From assembly GCF_000422285.1 (NCBI RefSeq), contig NZ_KE383814.1, positions 1 through 64,000 on the forward strand: a DNA stretch of 64,000 bases. The letters run 5' to 3'. The notes under the pieces were generated by a model. It did not search any database, was not told the origin of the DNA, and saw only the letters and a list, made by a program, of their open reading frames with translations. Shown here one piece after another: positions 8,507 to 18,066 of the stretch. Numbering within the stretch: position 1 is the first letter of the stretch; the number at the start of each line of letters is the position of its first letter. Position numbers and translations under genes: made by a program. This DNA comes from Desulfatiglans anilini DSM 4660 (lineage in GTDB: Bacteria; Desulfobacterota; DSM-4660; Desulfatiglandales; Desulfatiglandaceae).

Positions 8507-11116
8507 TTACTGGGTGACCTCCCGGATCGCCCTGCGGATCTCTTCGATCGGCAGGGGGTCGAAGAGTTTTTCTCCCTCCGGGGTCTGCACATAGAACACG
8601 CCCAGCAGCTTTTCCTGGTCCCGGTTGACGGTGGCGAAGCGGATGTCGAGCCCGTGCGCCGTCAGGACCTTGGCGAGGCGGTACAGAAGCCCCATCCGGG
8701 CGTCCGCTGCGACCTCCACGATCGTGAAAAAATCGGAGGCCTCGTTGTCGATTTGGACCGACCTGGGCCAGGTGATCCATGAGACGGTCTGGGAAAGCTG
8801 CCCTTCCTCTTTCTTCGCAATCCGCTCATCCAGTGAGAACTCGCCTCGCAGCACCTGTGTGATCTGCTCCCTGACACGCCCCCAGGTCTCGTCCTCCCGC
8901 AGGGGATCGAGGGGATTGGTCACCTCGTAAATGTCGAAGGCCAGTCCGTTCTTGAGGGTGAAGATCTGGGCCGAAAGGACCCCGATATTGTTGAGCGTGA
9001 AAACCCCGGCCATGTCGCTGAAAAGCCCCCTCCGATCCCGGATGCACTGGAGGATGCGTGTCACCGGCGCATCCGCTCTCTTGCGCACGGACCAGGCGAA
9101 GGGGGCTTCACCGAGATCGAGGGCGAGGGCCACTTGCGCCACCACGTCCTCGATGGGCGTGCCGATGAAATAGCGCGAGGAGATCTGTTCGAGGAGCCTT
9201 CTCACGTCCCGGGCCGGGAAGCGCCCTTTGAGGGATTTGAGGACCTGTTTTTTCTGTTCGGTGAATCGGCGGGTGGCGTGGGGGGTTGCGAGGGTGTCCT
9301 TCTCGAGGATCCGCCGAGTCTTCGCATAGAGCTCCGTGATGAGGTGGAGCTTCCACTCCGTGCGCGCCATCGGGCCCGTGGCGAAGCTGTCCGCCGCGGT
9401 GAGGAGGAAGAGCATGTCGAGGAGTTCGGTGGACTGCACGGTCTGTGCCGTCTGAACGGAGGTCTTCTCGTCGCTCAGATCGCGGCGCTGCGAGACGCGG
9501 GCAAGCAGGAGGTGGTGCCTGACCAGGGCGGCGACGGCCTCTGCAGACGCGCGATCGATGCCGAAGCGCCGGAGGATCGGCCGAACCAGCGCCGCCCCTT
9601 TCACGCTGTGATCGTCCGGATACCCTTTCCCGACATCGTGAAGCACCCCGGACAGAAACAGACGTTCCGGATGGGGGAGGTTCTCGAAGACCGCACGGAA
9701 GATGGGCCACCGTTCGTCGTATGCCCCTTCGGACATCTGTTCCAGCACCTCCGCCGTGCGGAGCGAATGGATATCCACCGTGTCGACGTGGTAGAAGCCG
9801 AGTTCGGGCAGGTTGCGGATCCGCTTGAACTCGGGGATGAACAGCTCCAGGAGCCCGATTTCGAGCGCGAGACGGATGATTTTCGGGTTGCGCGGGCGGC
9901 TGAGGACGCGCAGGAGCGCCGGGCGGGCGTCCTGGAGGCCCAGGAGACGGCGCTTCGATCGGGCGATCATCCGCCGAGCCTCCCAGATCAGGCCGGACCC
10001 CCAGAAGAGGCCCTGTTCGTTCGCTTGTTCGAGGGCCTTCAGGATGAGACTGGGGTCGGTCTTGAGCGACACGTCCTGGCGGAGGACGAGATTCCCCTTG
10101 GTCACCTGGAAAAACGGGCCGATGGATGGGTTCTCCTCGGCCGGGGATGGGTGGATGATGTCGAGGGCCTTGACCTGGAAGGCTTCGTATCCGTATCGGA
10201 TGCGGTTCAGGTGCCGATAGAGGTCCTTCATGAACTTGAGCGGTGCGCTCAGGTGCGGATCGTCCGTGTAGCCCAGGCGGTCGGCCAGATCCTTCTGATA
10301 GGCGAGCAGGAGGCGGTCCTCCTTGCGTTGCGCGAGGAAGTGCAGCTGGTTGCGGACCTTGAGAAGAAAGCTCTTCGAGTGGGCGAGTGTATAGAGATCG
10401 AAGTGCGAGAAGACGGCAAAGCGACGGATCTGGCTGAACCGGACGCAGGAAAAATAGATCCTTGCCATCCAGTTCATGAAATGCAGGTCCCTGAGCCCCC
10501 CCGGGCCTTCCTTGATGTCCGGCTCGACGAAAAAGGCCTCGGTGCGAAACTGCTCCTCCTGTTTTCGGCGTGCGGCCATGAAGTGCTTGAGGATCTTTTC
10601 GCGTTCACGAAAGAGACGTGAGAGGAACGCATGCTCGAAAAGATCGTAAAAGGGGCGCGACCCGAGGATCGGCCGGGCGTCCAAAAGGGCCGTAAGGACC
10701 GTGAAATCCTCCATGGCCAGGCGGATGCAGGCGGGGATCGTCAACGTCGCGTGCCCCACCTCGAGGTGGGCGTCCCAGAGCGGGTAAAGGGCGCGGGGTA
10801 TGATCTCGTTCAGTTCAGGGTCTTCACGGCCCTCGTGGATGACCATGAAGTCGATGTCCGAGCCGAAACAGAGTTCCCTCCGGCCATAGCTGCCGAGGGC
10901 GAGGATGATGAAGGGCTTGTTCCGCGGTTCGCGCGCGCGCTTCTTCAGGCCGGCCTCGAAGAAGAGGCGGCGGGTGAACCGATCCACGAGCTCCGTGTAG
11001 GCCTGGCAGAAACGGAATCCGCTCTTCAATGGAATGAATTTACGGACCAGATCCGTCCGGTCGGAGACGAACCGCGAAACGATGCCGGTTTGGGTGCTTA
11101 AATCTTTGGAGGTCAT
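8507..11116 (-). CDS. glnD: PII uridylyltransferase / uridylyl-removing enzyme GlnD (copy 1)
   Basis: Bifunctional nitrogen sensor of 869 residues that uridylylates PII at Tyr51 when glutamine is low and removes the group when glutamine is high. The nucleotidyltransferase motif GSYGRRE is at ~75-81, with catalytic Asp87 and Asp89 (SDIDF). A central HD domain follows (IHSLRTAEVL histidine, then LHDVGKG with DHS), and two ACT domains lie in the last ~170 residues. The length is close to E. coli GlnD (890). It lies 152 nt downstream of glnB on the same strand, which fits a glnB-glnD operon and makes that PII its likely substrate. A second GlnD is encoded at 13801 beside glnK. Confidence 0.93.
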   Translation of the reverse strand: MTSKDLSTQTGIVSRFVSDRTDLVRKFIPLKSGFRFCQAYTELVDRFTRRLFFEAGLKKRAREPRNKPFIILALGSYGRRELCFGSDIDFMVIHEGREDPELNEIIPRALYPLWDAHLEVGHATLTIPACIRLAMEDFTVLTALLDARPILGSRPFYDLFEHAFLSRLFREREKILKHFMAARRKQEEQFRTEAFFVEPDIKEGPGGLRDLHFMNWMARIYFSCVRFSQIRRFAVFSHFDLYTLAHSKSFLLKVRNQLHFLAQRKEDRLLLAYQKDLADRLGYTDDPHLSAPLKFMKDLYRHLNRIRYGYEAFQVKALDIIHPSPAEENPSIGPFFQVTKGNLVLRQDVSLKTDPSLILKALEQANEQGLFWGSGLIWEARRMIARSKRRLLGLQDARPALLRVLSRPRNPKIIRLALEIGLLELFIPEFKRIRNLPELGFYHVDTVDIHSLRTAEVLEQMSEGAYDERWPIFRAVFENLPHPERLFLSGVLHDVGKGYPDDHSVKGAALVRPILRRFGIDRASAEAVAALVRHHLLLARVSQRRDLSDEKTSVQTAQTVQSTELLDMLFLLTAADSFATGPMARTEWKLHLITELYAKTRRILEKDTLATPHATRRFTEQKKQVLKSLKGRFPARDVRRLLEQISSRYFIGTPIEDVVAQVALALDLGEAPFAWSVRKRADAPVTRILQCIRDRRGLFSDMAGVFTLNNIGVLSAQIFTLKNGLAFDIYEVTNPLDPLREDETWGRVREQITQVLRGEFSLDERIAKKEEGQLSQTVSWITWPRSVQIDNEASDFFTIVEVAADARMGLLYRLAKVLTAHGLDIRFATVNRDQEKLLGVFYVQTPEGEKLFDPLPIEEIRRAIREVTQ

Positions 11117-11268
11117 GGTCGATCAGGGCAGCGCGGCCTTGGATCTGCAGGCCCCGGCCCTGTCCGGGTGCCGGAGCGATGCGGGCGGGGGAAAACCGCC
11201 GGCCGGCGCAGGGGAAAAAGCACCGTTATCCACGGACGGCGAAAGCTCAAACGGCGCGGAAACAGCCC

Positions 11269-11971
<703 letters not shown>

Positions 11972-13192
11972 ATGAACGTGGGAGATACGGTGTTTGTTTT
12001 GATGTCTGCGGCCCTGGTGATGCTGATGACGCCCGGGCTGGCGCTGTTTTACGGCGGCATGGTGCGCAGCAAGAACATCTTGGGGACCCTGATGCAGAGC
12101 TTCATCATCCTGGGGGTGGTGACGCTCGAGTGGGTGCTTTGGGGTTACACCATGGCCTTCGGCCCCGACCATGCCGGGCTTATCGGCGGCCTGGACTGGT
12201 TCGGTCTGAAAGGCGTGGGCATGGAGCCGAGCGCGGACTACGGGACCACGGTCCCGCATCTGGCCTTCATGATTTTTCAATGCATGTTCGCCATTATCAC
12301 GCCGGCGCTGATCACGGGCGCCTTCGCGGAGCGCATGAAATTCAGCGCCTTTCTGCTCTTCATCCTCATCTGGGCGACGGTGGTCTACAACCCGTTGGCA
12401 CACTGGGTCTGGGGCGTGGGAGGATGGATGGGCAGGATGGGGGCGCTCGATTTTGCCGGGGGGACGGTCGTGCACATCAGCAGCGGCGTGTCGGCGCTCG
12501 CTGCGGCGATCATCCTGGGGCGCCGCCTCGGCTGGGGGGAGACAGCCTACATCCCTCACAACGTCCCGATGACCATCACGGGGGCTGCGCTGCTCTGGTT
12601 CGGGTGGTTCGGTTTCAATGCCGGGAGCGCCCTCAGCGGCAACGGCCTGGCGGCGAGCGCCTTTGTTGTCACGCATGTCGCTTCAGCGGTCGCGGCCCTC
12701 AGCTGGACCTTCATGGAGTGGGTGCATCGCGGCAAGCCGACGACGCTGGGCGCTGCGAGCGGGGCGGTGGCGGGGCTGGTCGCGATTACGCCTGCCTCGG
12801 GTTTCGTGGGGCCTCTTTCCGCCATCATCATCGGGGGGTTGGGCGGCGTCATCTGCTACGGGGGGATCCTGCTCAAATCCCGGCTTGGTTATGATGATTC
12901 CCTGGACGTGGTGGGCATCCACGGGCTCGGAGGGACCTGGGGGGCCTTGGCTACAGGGCTCTTCGCAAGCACGGCCGTCAATCCGGCCGGGAGGGACGGG
13001 CTTTTCTTCGGCAACCCGGGCCAATTGTGGATCCAATTTCTCTCGGTGGCCGCCACCGTCGTCTATGCCTTCGTGCTGACGTGGGTCATCCTCAAGGTCA
13101 TCGATCTGCTGATGGGTCTGCGGGTCAGCGCCGAAGAAGAGGTGCGCGGGATGGACGTCAGCCTCCACAACGAGACGGGGTATAACCTATAA
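11972..13192 (+). CDS. amtB: Ammonium transporter AmtB
   Basis: Ammonium channel of 406 residues with about 11 membrane helices. The ATG at 11972 follows AAGGAGGAGG. Both pore histidines of the twin-His motif are visible, in GGTVVHISSG and VVGIHGLGGTWG. No cleaved signal peptide is obvious; the N-terminus starts straight into the first helix (MNVGDTVFVLM). It is transcribed from the sigma-54 promoter at 11916-11931 and is followed 29 nt later by glnK, the usual pairing in which GlnK blocks the channel when ammonium is plentiful. Confidence 0.95.
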   Translation: MNVGDTVFVLMSAALVMLMTPGLALFYGGMVRSKNILGTLMQSFIILGVVTLEWVLWGYTMAFGPDHAGLIGGLDWFGLKGVGMEPSADYGTTVPHLAFMIFQCMFAIITPALITGAFAERMKFSAFLLFILIWATVVYNPLAHWVWGVGGWMGRMGALDFAGGTVVHISSGVSALAAAIILGRRLGWGETAYIPHNVPMTITGAALLWFGWFGFNAGSALSGNGLAASAFVVTHVASAVAALSWTFMEWVHRGKPTTLGAASGAVAGLVAITPASGFVGPLSAIIIGGLGGVICYGGILLKSRLGYDDSLDVVGIHGLGGTWGALATGLFASTAVNPAGRDGLFFGNPGQLWIQFLSVAATVVYAFVLTWVILKVIDLLMGLRVSAEEEVRGMDVSLHNETGYNL

Positions 13193-13218
13193 TCAACCTT
13201 TTCGGGATTGGAGAATGA

Positions 13219-13560
<342 letters not shown>

Positions 13561-13736
13561 CTCCCAGCCGGAAATGGTCTTTTTAGCCAATCTCTGCGTC
13601 TATCTGCACGTTTGCTTGTGCGGCGACCTGCAGGTCGCCTCCGCGCAAACGCTTGATTTCCTTGATATTGGATAAAAATCCTCCTTTCCGGCTTGGAAAC
13701 CGGGTTCTACCGGGAAATCATTTTCGGATGGATACC
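13561..13736 (+). repeat. Dispersed palindromic repeat, copy B
   Basis: The copy starts right after the glnK stop codon. The left end (GCCGGAAATGG) and right end (TTTTCGGATGGATACC) are diverged terminal inverted repeats. The central hairpin GGCGACCTGCAGGTCGCC lies at 13622-13639, flanked by the TTTGCTTGTGC / GCGCAAAC stem and the TTTTTAGCCAAT / GATATTGGAT outer arms. It lacks the 52-nt units seen in the copy at 32810. It could terminate the amtB-glnK transcript. Confidence 0.85.
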
Positions 13737-13800
13737 AGATAGCGCCCGGCCGGAAAGGGCCTTTTCGGTCGATCTGCGGCGGCAGCGGCGAGAGGTGGTT

Positions 13801-16398
13801 ATGACACGGGCTTCCGAAGAATTGAAGAGCGGCCGGGAGGCACTGCTTGGCGGCCTGGCTGGGGGGACATGCGGCCGGGATTTTCCGGAGCGTTATACGG
13901 AATCGGTGGACCAGTACTTCAGGCGGTCGCTGCAGGACAGTCCAATCGGCCGGTCGCTTTTCAAGGAAAAATGCCCTGTAGCCTTTGTCGCGGTCGGCGG
14001 CTATGGCCGGGGGGATTTATGTCTGCATTCGGACATCGATATCCTGATCCTCTTTGGCCGCAAGGTCCCGGCTTCGGCGAAGGATTTGACAGACGAGGTG
14101 TTTTTCCCGCTCTGGGACCTCGGTCTGGACCTCGGCTATGGTGTGCGGACGGTCGCGGATTGCGTTGCGCTTGCGAGAGACGATTTTCAGGTGTTGACTT
14201 CACTGCTCGATGCGCGGTTTCTCTGCGGGGATTCCCCCCTGTATCTCGTCCTGCTCGCGAAGATGCAGGACAAGGTGCTTCGCAAACGGGCCCCGGCCTT
14301 CAGGCACTGGATCGAGGATCAGGCGCGGATCCGTGAGATGACTTACGGCGATGCGAGTTATCTCCTCGAGCCGAATCTGAAGGAGGGCCTGGGCGGGCTG
14401 CGGGATTACCATGCCATGCTCTGGCTCGGAAAGGTCTTTTTCGGCCTCCGGGTCCCCCGGGACCTGGAGTATCAGGGAAGGCTTTCAACCGCCGAGTTCC
14501 AAGGGCTCGATGCCGACCTGGAACTCATCGGGCGCACGCGCAACCTCCTCCACTTCCTGACCGGCCGAAAGAACGACCGCCTCTCCTTCGAGTATCAGGA
14601 GAAGATCGCCGGCATGGAAGGTTTCAGAGATTGGGTCCATTCGGCCGCGGTCGAGCAGTTCATGGGCCGGCTGCACGCGGCGATGGCCTCGATCAAATCG
14701 CTGTACAGGGCCTTTCTGAGAACGCATCTGCCAAAGGGAGGACCCTCACCGAAGGAAGCGGTCGTGGACGATCTCGGGCCGGGCTTGCACCTCGAGGGAG
14801 AGGCCCTTTGCTTCGATGGGGCGATGGCCGTCTTGACCCGTTCGCTTCTCCTGATGGAGATCTTCGAAGAGAGCTGCCGCCTTGGGTATCCCCTTTCGAT
14901 GGAGGCGCGGCGGCTGGTGCGCGAATTTTCCTATCTCGTGGACGACGCCTACCGCTGTGCGCCGGAGGCCGTCGAGGGCTTTCTCGGCATAAGCGAATCC
15001 CCCCGGGGGCAGCCGGCACTCGATGAGATGTTCGAGACAGGCTTCCTGGACGTCTTCATACCGGAGCTCGGCCGCACGCGGGACAAGGTGCAGTTCGACG
15101 CCTACCATATCTACCCGGTGGGCCGGCACGTCCTCCAGACGGTGTCCTGCCTGAAGACGATAGGACAGCAGGGCGATATCCTGCTCACGACGATCTTCGA
15201 GGAAATAAAGGACAAGCGCAGTCTTTTTGCGGCGGCGCTGTTCCATGACATCGGGAAGGACGGTCCGGAGCATGCGTTGAGAGGGGCCTGGATCACCCGC
15301 ACCATCCTCGATCGATTCGATTACCCGATGAAGGCCGGGGAGGATGTCCTTTTCCTGGTGAGAAATCACCTGCTCCTGGCCGAAACCGCCACCCGCAGGG
15401 ACCTGAACGACGAGAAGATCGTCGTGCAATGCGCCCGCGGGATCGGGAGCATCGAGCGCCTCAAAATGCTCTATCTCCTGACCTGGGCCGATTCCAGGGC
15501 GACAGGCCCGCGCGCCTGGACCGACTGGATCGCGAACCTGGTGCGGGAACTCTTCTTCAAGATTCTGCACATCCTCGAAAGAGGCGAGTTGGCCAGCGCC
15601 GATGCGTCCAGACGGATGGAGGCGACCCGCCTCGAGCTTCGGCAGCGCCTCTCGAAGGACATGGACCCGGATCGCGTCGAGAGGATCATCGAAAACATGC
15701 CGCATCGCTATCTGCTCGAGAGGACGTCGGCCGAGATCCTGCGGGATGTCGAGACGGCCCTCGAGATGCAAAGCGGGGCGGGAGGGGGTGTGATCGATCC
15801 TTTTGCGTTGACCTTCCGGAAAGACGAGGCGGAGGATTGCTGGGAGATCACCTTCGCGGCCCGGGACCGCCCAGGCCTGTTTGCCGATATGGCGGGCGTG
15901 CTCGCCCTCGAAAACATCAATGTCCTGAGCGCTTATATCTATACCTGGCGGGATGGCACCGCGCTCGACATCTTCAGGGTTACCAACCCGCTCGACCCCC
16001 TTCGTACCGGTGAAATCTGGCAGAGGGTCCAAGAGGACCTGCAAAGGGTCTTCAGCGGCCGGTTGCCGCTCGGTCCCCGTCTCGAAGAGAAGGCGAGCCG
16101 TTCGGTCCTGGATGTTCAGCGAAAGCCGGCACACCCGCCGGAGGTGGGTGTGGACAATCGCGCGTCGGACTTTTTCACGGTCGTGGAGGTCTTCGCGGAC
16201 GACCGGATCGGGCTCCTGTATCGCATCACCCATACGCTTTTCAGCCTCGGACTCGACATCCGAATCGCCAAGATCTCGACCAAGGGGGACCAGATCGCCG
16301 ATGTGTTCTACGTCCGGGATCTGGAGGGCCAAAAGGTGGAAGACCCGGGACGGGTGGAAGAGATCCGGATGGCGCTTCTGCACGTGCTCATGGAATGA
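13801..16398 (+). CDS. glnD: Second GlnD-type PII uridylyltransferase (copy 2)
   Basis: Second complete GlnD of 865 residues. The ATG at 13801 follows GAGAGGTGG; the longer in-frame reading would begin inside palindromic repeat copy B and is rejected. The nucleotidyltransferase motif GGYGRGD is at 66-72 with Asp78 and Asp80. The HD domain includes HDIGK but continues DGPEHALRG, unlike the usual GxGGDHS of the family and unlike copy 1 (GYPDDHS). Two C-terminal ACT domains are present. Copies 1 and 2 are well diverged, so this is not a recent duplication. It is downstream of amtB-glnK and may act on GlnK. The altered HD loop could affect deuridylylation; this is inference. Confidence 0.9.
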   Translation: MTRASEELKSGREALLGGLAGGTCGRDFPERYTESVDQYFRRSLQDSPIGRSLFKEKCPVAFVAVGGYGRGDLCLHSDIDILILFGRKVPASAKDLTDEVFFPLWDLGLDLGYGVRTVADCVALARDDFQVLTSLLDARFLCGDSPLYLVLLAKMQDKVLRKRAPAFRHWIEDQARIREMTYGDASYLLEPNLKEGLGGLRDYHAMLWLGKVFFGLRVPRDLEYQGRLSTAEFQGLDADLELIGRTRNLLHFLTGRKNDRLSFEYQEKIAGMEGFRDWVHSAAVEQFMGRLHAAMASIKSLYRAFLRTHLPKGGPSPKEAVVDDLGPGLHLEGEALCFDGAMAVLTRSLLLMEIFEESCRLGYPLSMEARRLVREFSYLVDDAYRCAPEAVEGFLGISESPRGQPALDEMFETGFLDVFIPELGRTRDKVQFDAYHIYPVGRHVLQTVSCLKTIGQQGDILLTTIFEEIKDKRSLFAAALFHDIGKDGPEHALRGAWITRTILDRFDYPMKAGEDVLFLVRNHLLLAETATRRDLNDEKIVVQCARGIGSIERLKMLYLLTWADSRATGPRAWTDWIANLVRELFFKILHILERGELASADASRRMEATRLELRQRLSKDMDPDRVERIIENMPHRYLLERTSAEILRDVETALEMQSGAGGGVIDPFALTFRKDEAEDCWEITFAARDRPGLFADMAGVLALENINVLSAYIYTWRDGTALDIFRVTNPLDPLRTGEIWQRVQEDLQRVFSGRLPLGPRLEEKASRSVLDVQRKPAHPPEVGVDNRASDFFTVVEVFADDRIGLLYRITHTLFSLGLDIRIAKISTKGDQIADVFYVRDLEGQKVEDPGRVEEIRMALLHVLME

Positions 16399-16824
16399 AT
16401 CCCCGGAGAGAGCTCAGCCGAAACGCCCCTGCATGCGCTCGTGAGTCGAACTTCCTGCAGGAGTGCAGCTGAAAGGCCTCCTGGACGAACTTGGGGCTTG
16501 AATCCCTGAAGGCACGTGAGCCGAGAGGCGTTCTCGCAGGAGGCGGCAGGTTGAACTTTATGCGGCAGGCCGGCAGGCCGGAGTCGTGCGCCGGCAAGGG
16601 TCCAAGGGAAGCAACCCTTGTCATTTGTGAAAAAAGGGCTATCTTGCATGGGGATTGATTTGGAAGGTAACGCGTCCCGGCTGCAGTGTCCGTTGATCGC
16701 CGGGATGTGTGCCCGCGGGGGAACCTGTTGACAGGGCGCGGTTTGACGTGGAAGCACCGTTCGGGGCTTTGAAGGTGAAAGAGGTCGGATCGAAGCGGCG
16801 GTCGGGGGAGCTGGAGGGCGAAGG
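16399..16824. other. 426-nt gap without a supported gene
   Basis: Short frames on both strands show no start signals or motifs. A weak inverted repeat (CCCTT ... AAGGG) lies near 16616-16641. I see no tRNA or regulatory RNA. Confidence 0.4.
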
Positions 16825-17832
16825 ATGGCGGGTCGATGGATGATGCTGTGGTTGCTGGGCGCCGTCCTTTGGACCGGCTGCGCCGCAGAGGGGCAGCGTG
16901 TGGAAAGCAGCAAGGATGACAAAGGCTTCACCGATTTCATCCAGTGGCGTTGGGAGCGTTTGTTCAAAGACATTCCCTCGGCGGAGGATTACCATTTCGA
17001 GCTTGCGCGGAACGATCCGGATTTTCTGCGCGGCAACCGCTCGGTCAACACCGTCACGTGGATCGGGCATGCGACCCTGCTCCTTCAGATCGACGGCCGT
17101 AACATCCTGACGGACCCCCACTTCTCCAGGAGGGCCTCTCCGGTGCAGTGGGCGGGTCCGCGGCGGGTGGCGCCCCCGGGTCTCGCCCTCTCGGATCTTC
17201 CCCCGATCGATTTTGTCCTGGTGTCGCATGACCACTACGATTCCCTCGATGTCGGGAGCATCGAGGGACTGCTGTCCCGAAAGGGCGGCGAAAGGACCCT
17301 TTTCGTTGTCCCCAAAGGGCTCAAACGGTGGTTTGAAAATCTCGGGGTGCAGCGTGTGGTGGAACTCGAGTGGTGGGAAACCCACACCGAAGACGGGGCG
17401 GCCCTGACCGCGGTCCCCGTCAAGCACTGGAGCAAACGGAGCTTGTTCTCCAAGAACCAAAGCCTCTGGGCGGGATGGGTGGTCAGATCCCCCGGCTTCG
17501 CCTTTTTCTTCGCCGGGGACAGCGGCTACACGGAGCGTTTCAAGGAGATCGGCCGCAGGTTGGGGCCTTTCGATCTGGCGGCCATCCCGATCGGCGCCTA
17601 TGAGCCGCGCTGGTTCATGCGGGACCACCACATGGATCCTGGAGAAGCGGTGCAGGTGCATCTGGATGTGGCAGCCCGCCGCTCGGTGGCGATCCACTGG
17701 GGGACCTTCATCCTGACCGACGAACCGCTGGATGAGCCGCCTGTCCGTTTGGCAGAGGCGCTGGCCGAAAGAGGGCTGGATGGCGATGTGTTCTGGGTAC
17801 TGCAGCACGGAGAGACGCGGCGGCTGCCCTGA
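16825..17832 (+). CDS. Metallo-beta-lactamase-fold hydrolase, NAPE-PLD-like, exported
   Basis: Zinc hydrolase of 335 residues. The N-terminus has a hydrophobic segment ending in TGC at about Cys19, so it may be a lipoprotein, though Trp at -3 is not ideal for a lipobox. The domain begins with WIGHATLLLQIDG, then TDPHFSRRASPVQWAGPRR and the metal motif SHDHYDSLD. Further metal ligands are expected around FAGDSGY and IHWGTF. The WIGH / TDP / SHDHYDHLD pattern matches N-acyl-phosphatidylethanolamine phospholipase D and related bacterial proteins. The substrate is unknown but a lipid phosphodiester is plausible. The ATG has GGAGGGCGAAGG upstream. No linked partner genes. Confidence 0.75.
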   Translation: MAGRWMMLWLLGAVLWTGCAAEGQRVESSKDDKGFTDFIQWRWERLFKDIPSAEDYHFELARNDPDFLRGNRSVNTVTWIGHATLLLQIDGRNILTDPHFSRRASPVQWAGPRRVAPPGLALSDLPPIDFVLVSHDHYDSLDVGSIEGLLSRKGGERTLFVVPKGLKRWFENLGVQRVVELEWWETHTEDGAALTAVPVKHWSKRSLFSKNQSLWAGWVVRSPGFAFFFAGDSGYTERFKEIGRRLGPFDLAAIPIGAYEPRWFMRDHHMDPGEAVQVHLDVAARRSVAIHWGTFILTDEPLDEPPVRLAEALAERGLDGDVFWVLQHGETRRLP

Positions 17833-17894
17833 GGAGCATCGGCTCGCCTGCCGCGTGCCGCTCAAACGATTCGCCCCGCCGTCCCCATTTTTTC

Positions 17895-17990
17895 CCCGGC
17901 GTAAAATGGTCCTTTTTTCCTATATCGGCGCCAGCTTGCCTGTCTGCTTGTGTTGCCTCGTCTGCAGGGCCTCCCAGAAAACCGCCTGAT
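17895..17990 (+). repeat. Strongly diverged copy C of the palindromic repeat
   Basis: The order AAATGGTCCTTTTTT, then CTGTCTGCTTGTG, CTGCAGGG and a T-rich return arm parallels the other copies, in the same orientation, but the stem arms are mostly lost. Assignment rests on collinear short matches and is tentative. Confidence 0.4.
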
Positions 17991-18066
17991 TTATTTGCAG
18001 AGGGATCCGCTTCTATGGCATTGGAGACCAGTTCGCCGTGGCCTTTGATCTCCGGACAACTGCTTG

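Noticed and set aside
13693-13800. N-terminal extension of the second GlnD
   Set aside because: It is encoded by repeat copy B; ATG at 13801 gives the expected start.
14746-16383. 545-residue minus-strand frame opposite the second glnD
   Set aside because: Shadow of a gene with clear HD and ACT domains; no start signals or motifs of its own.
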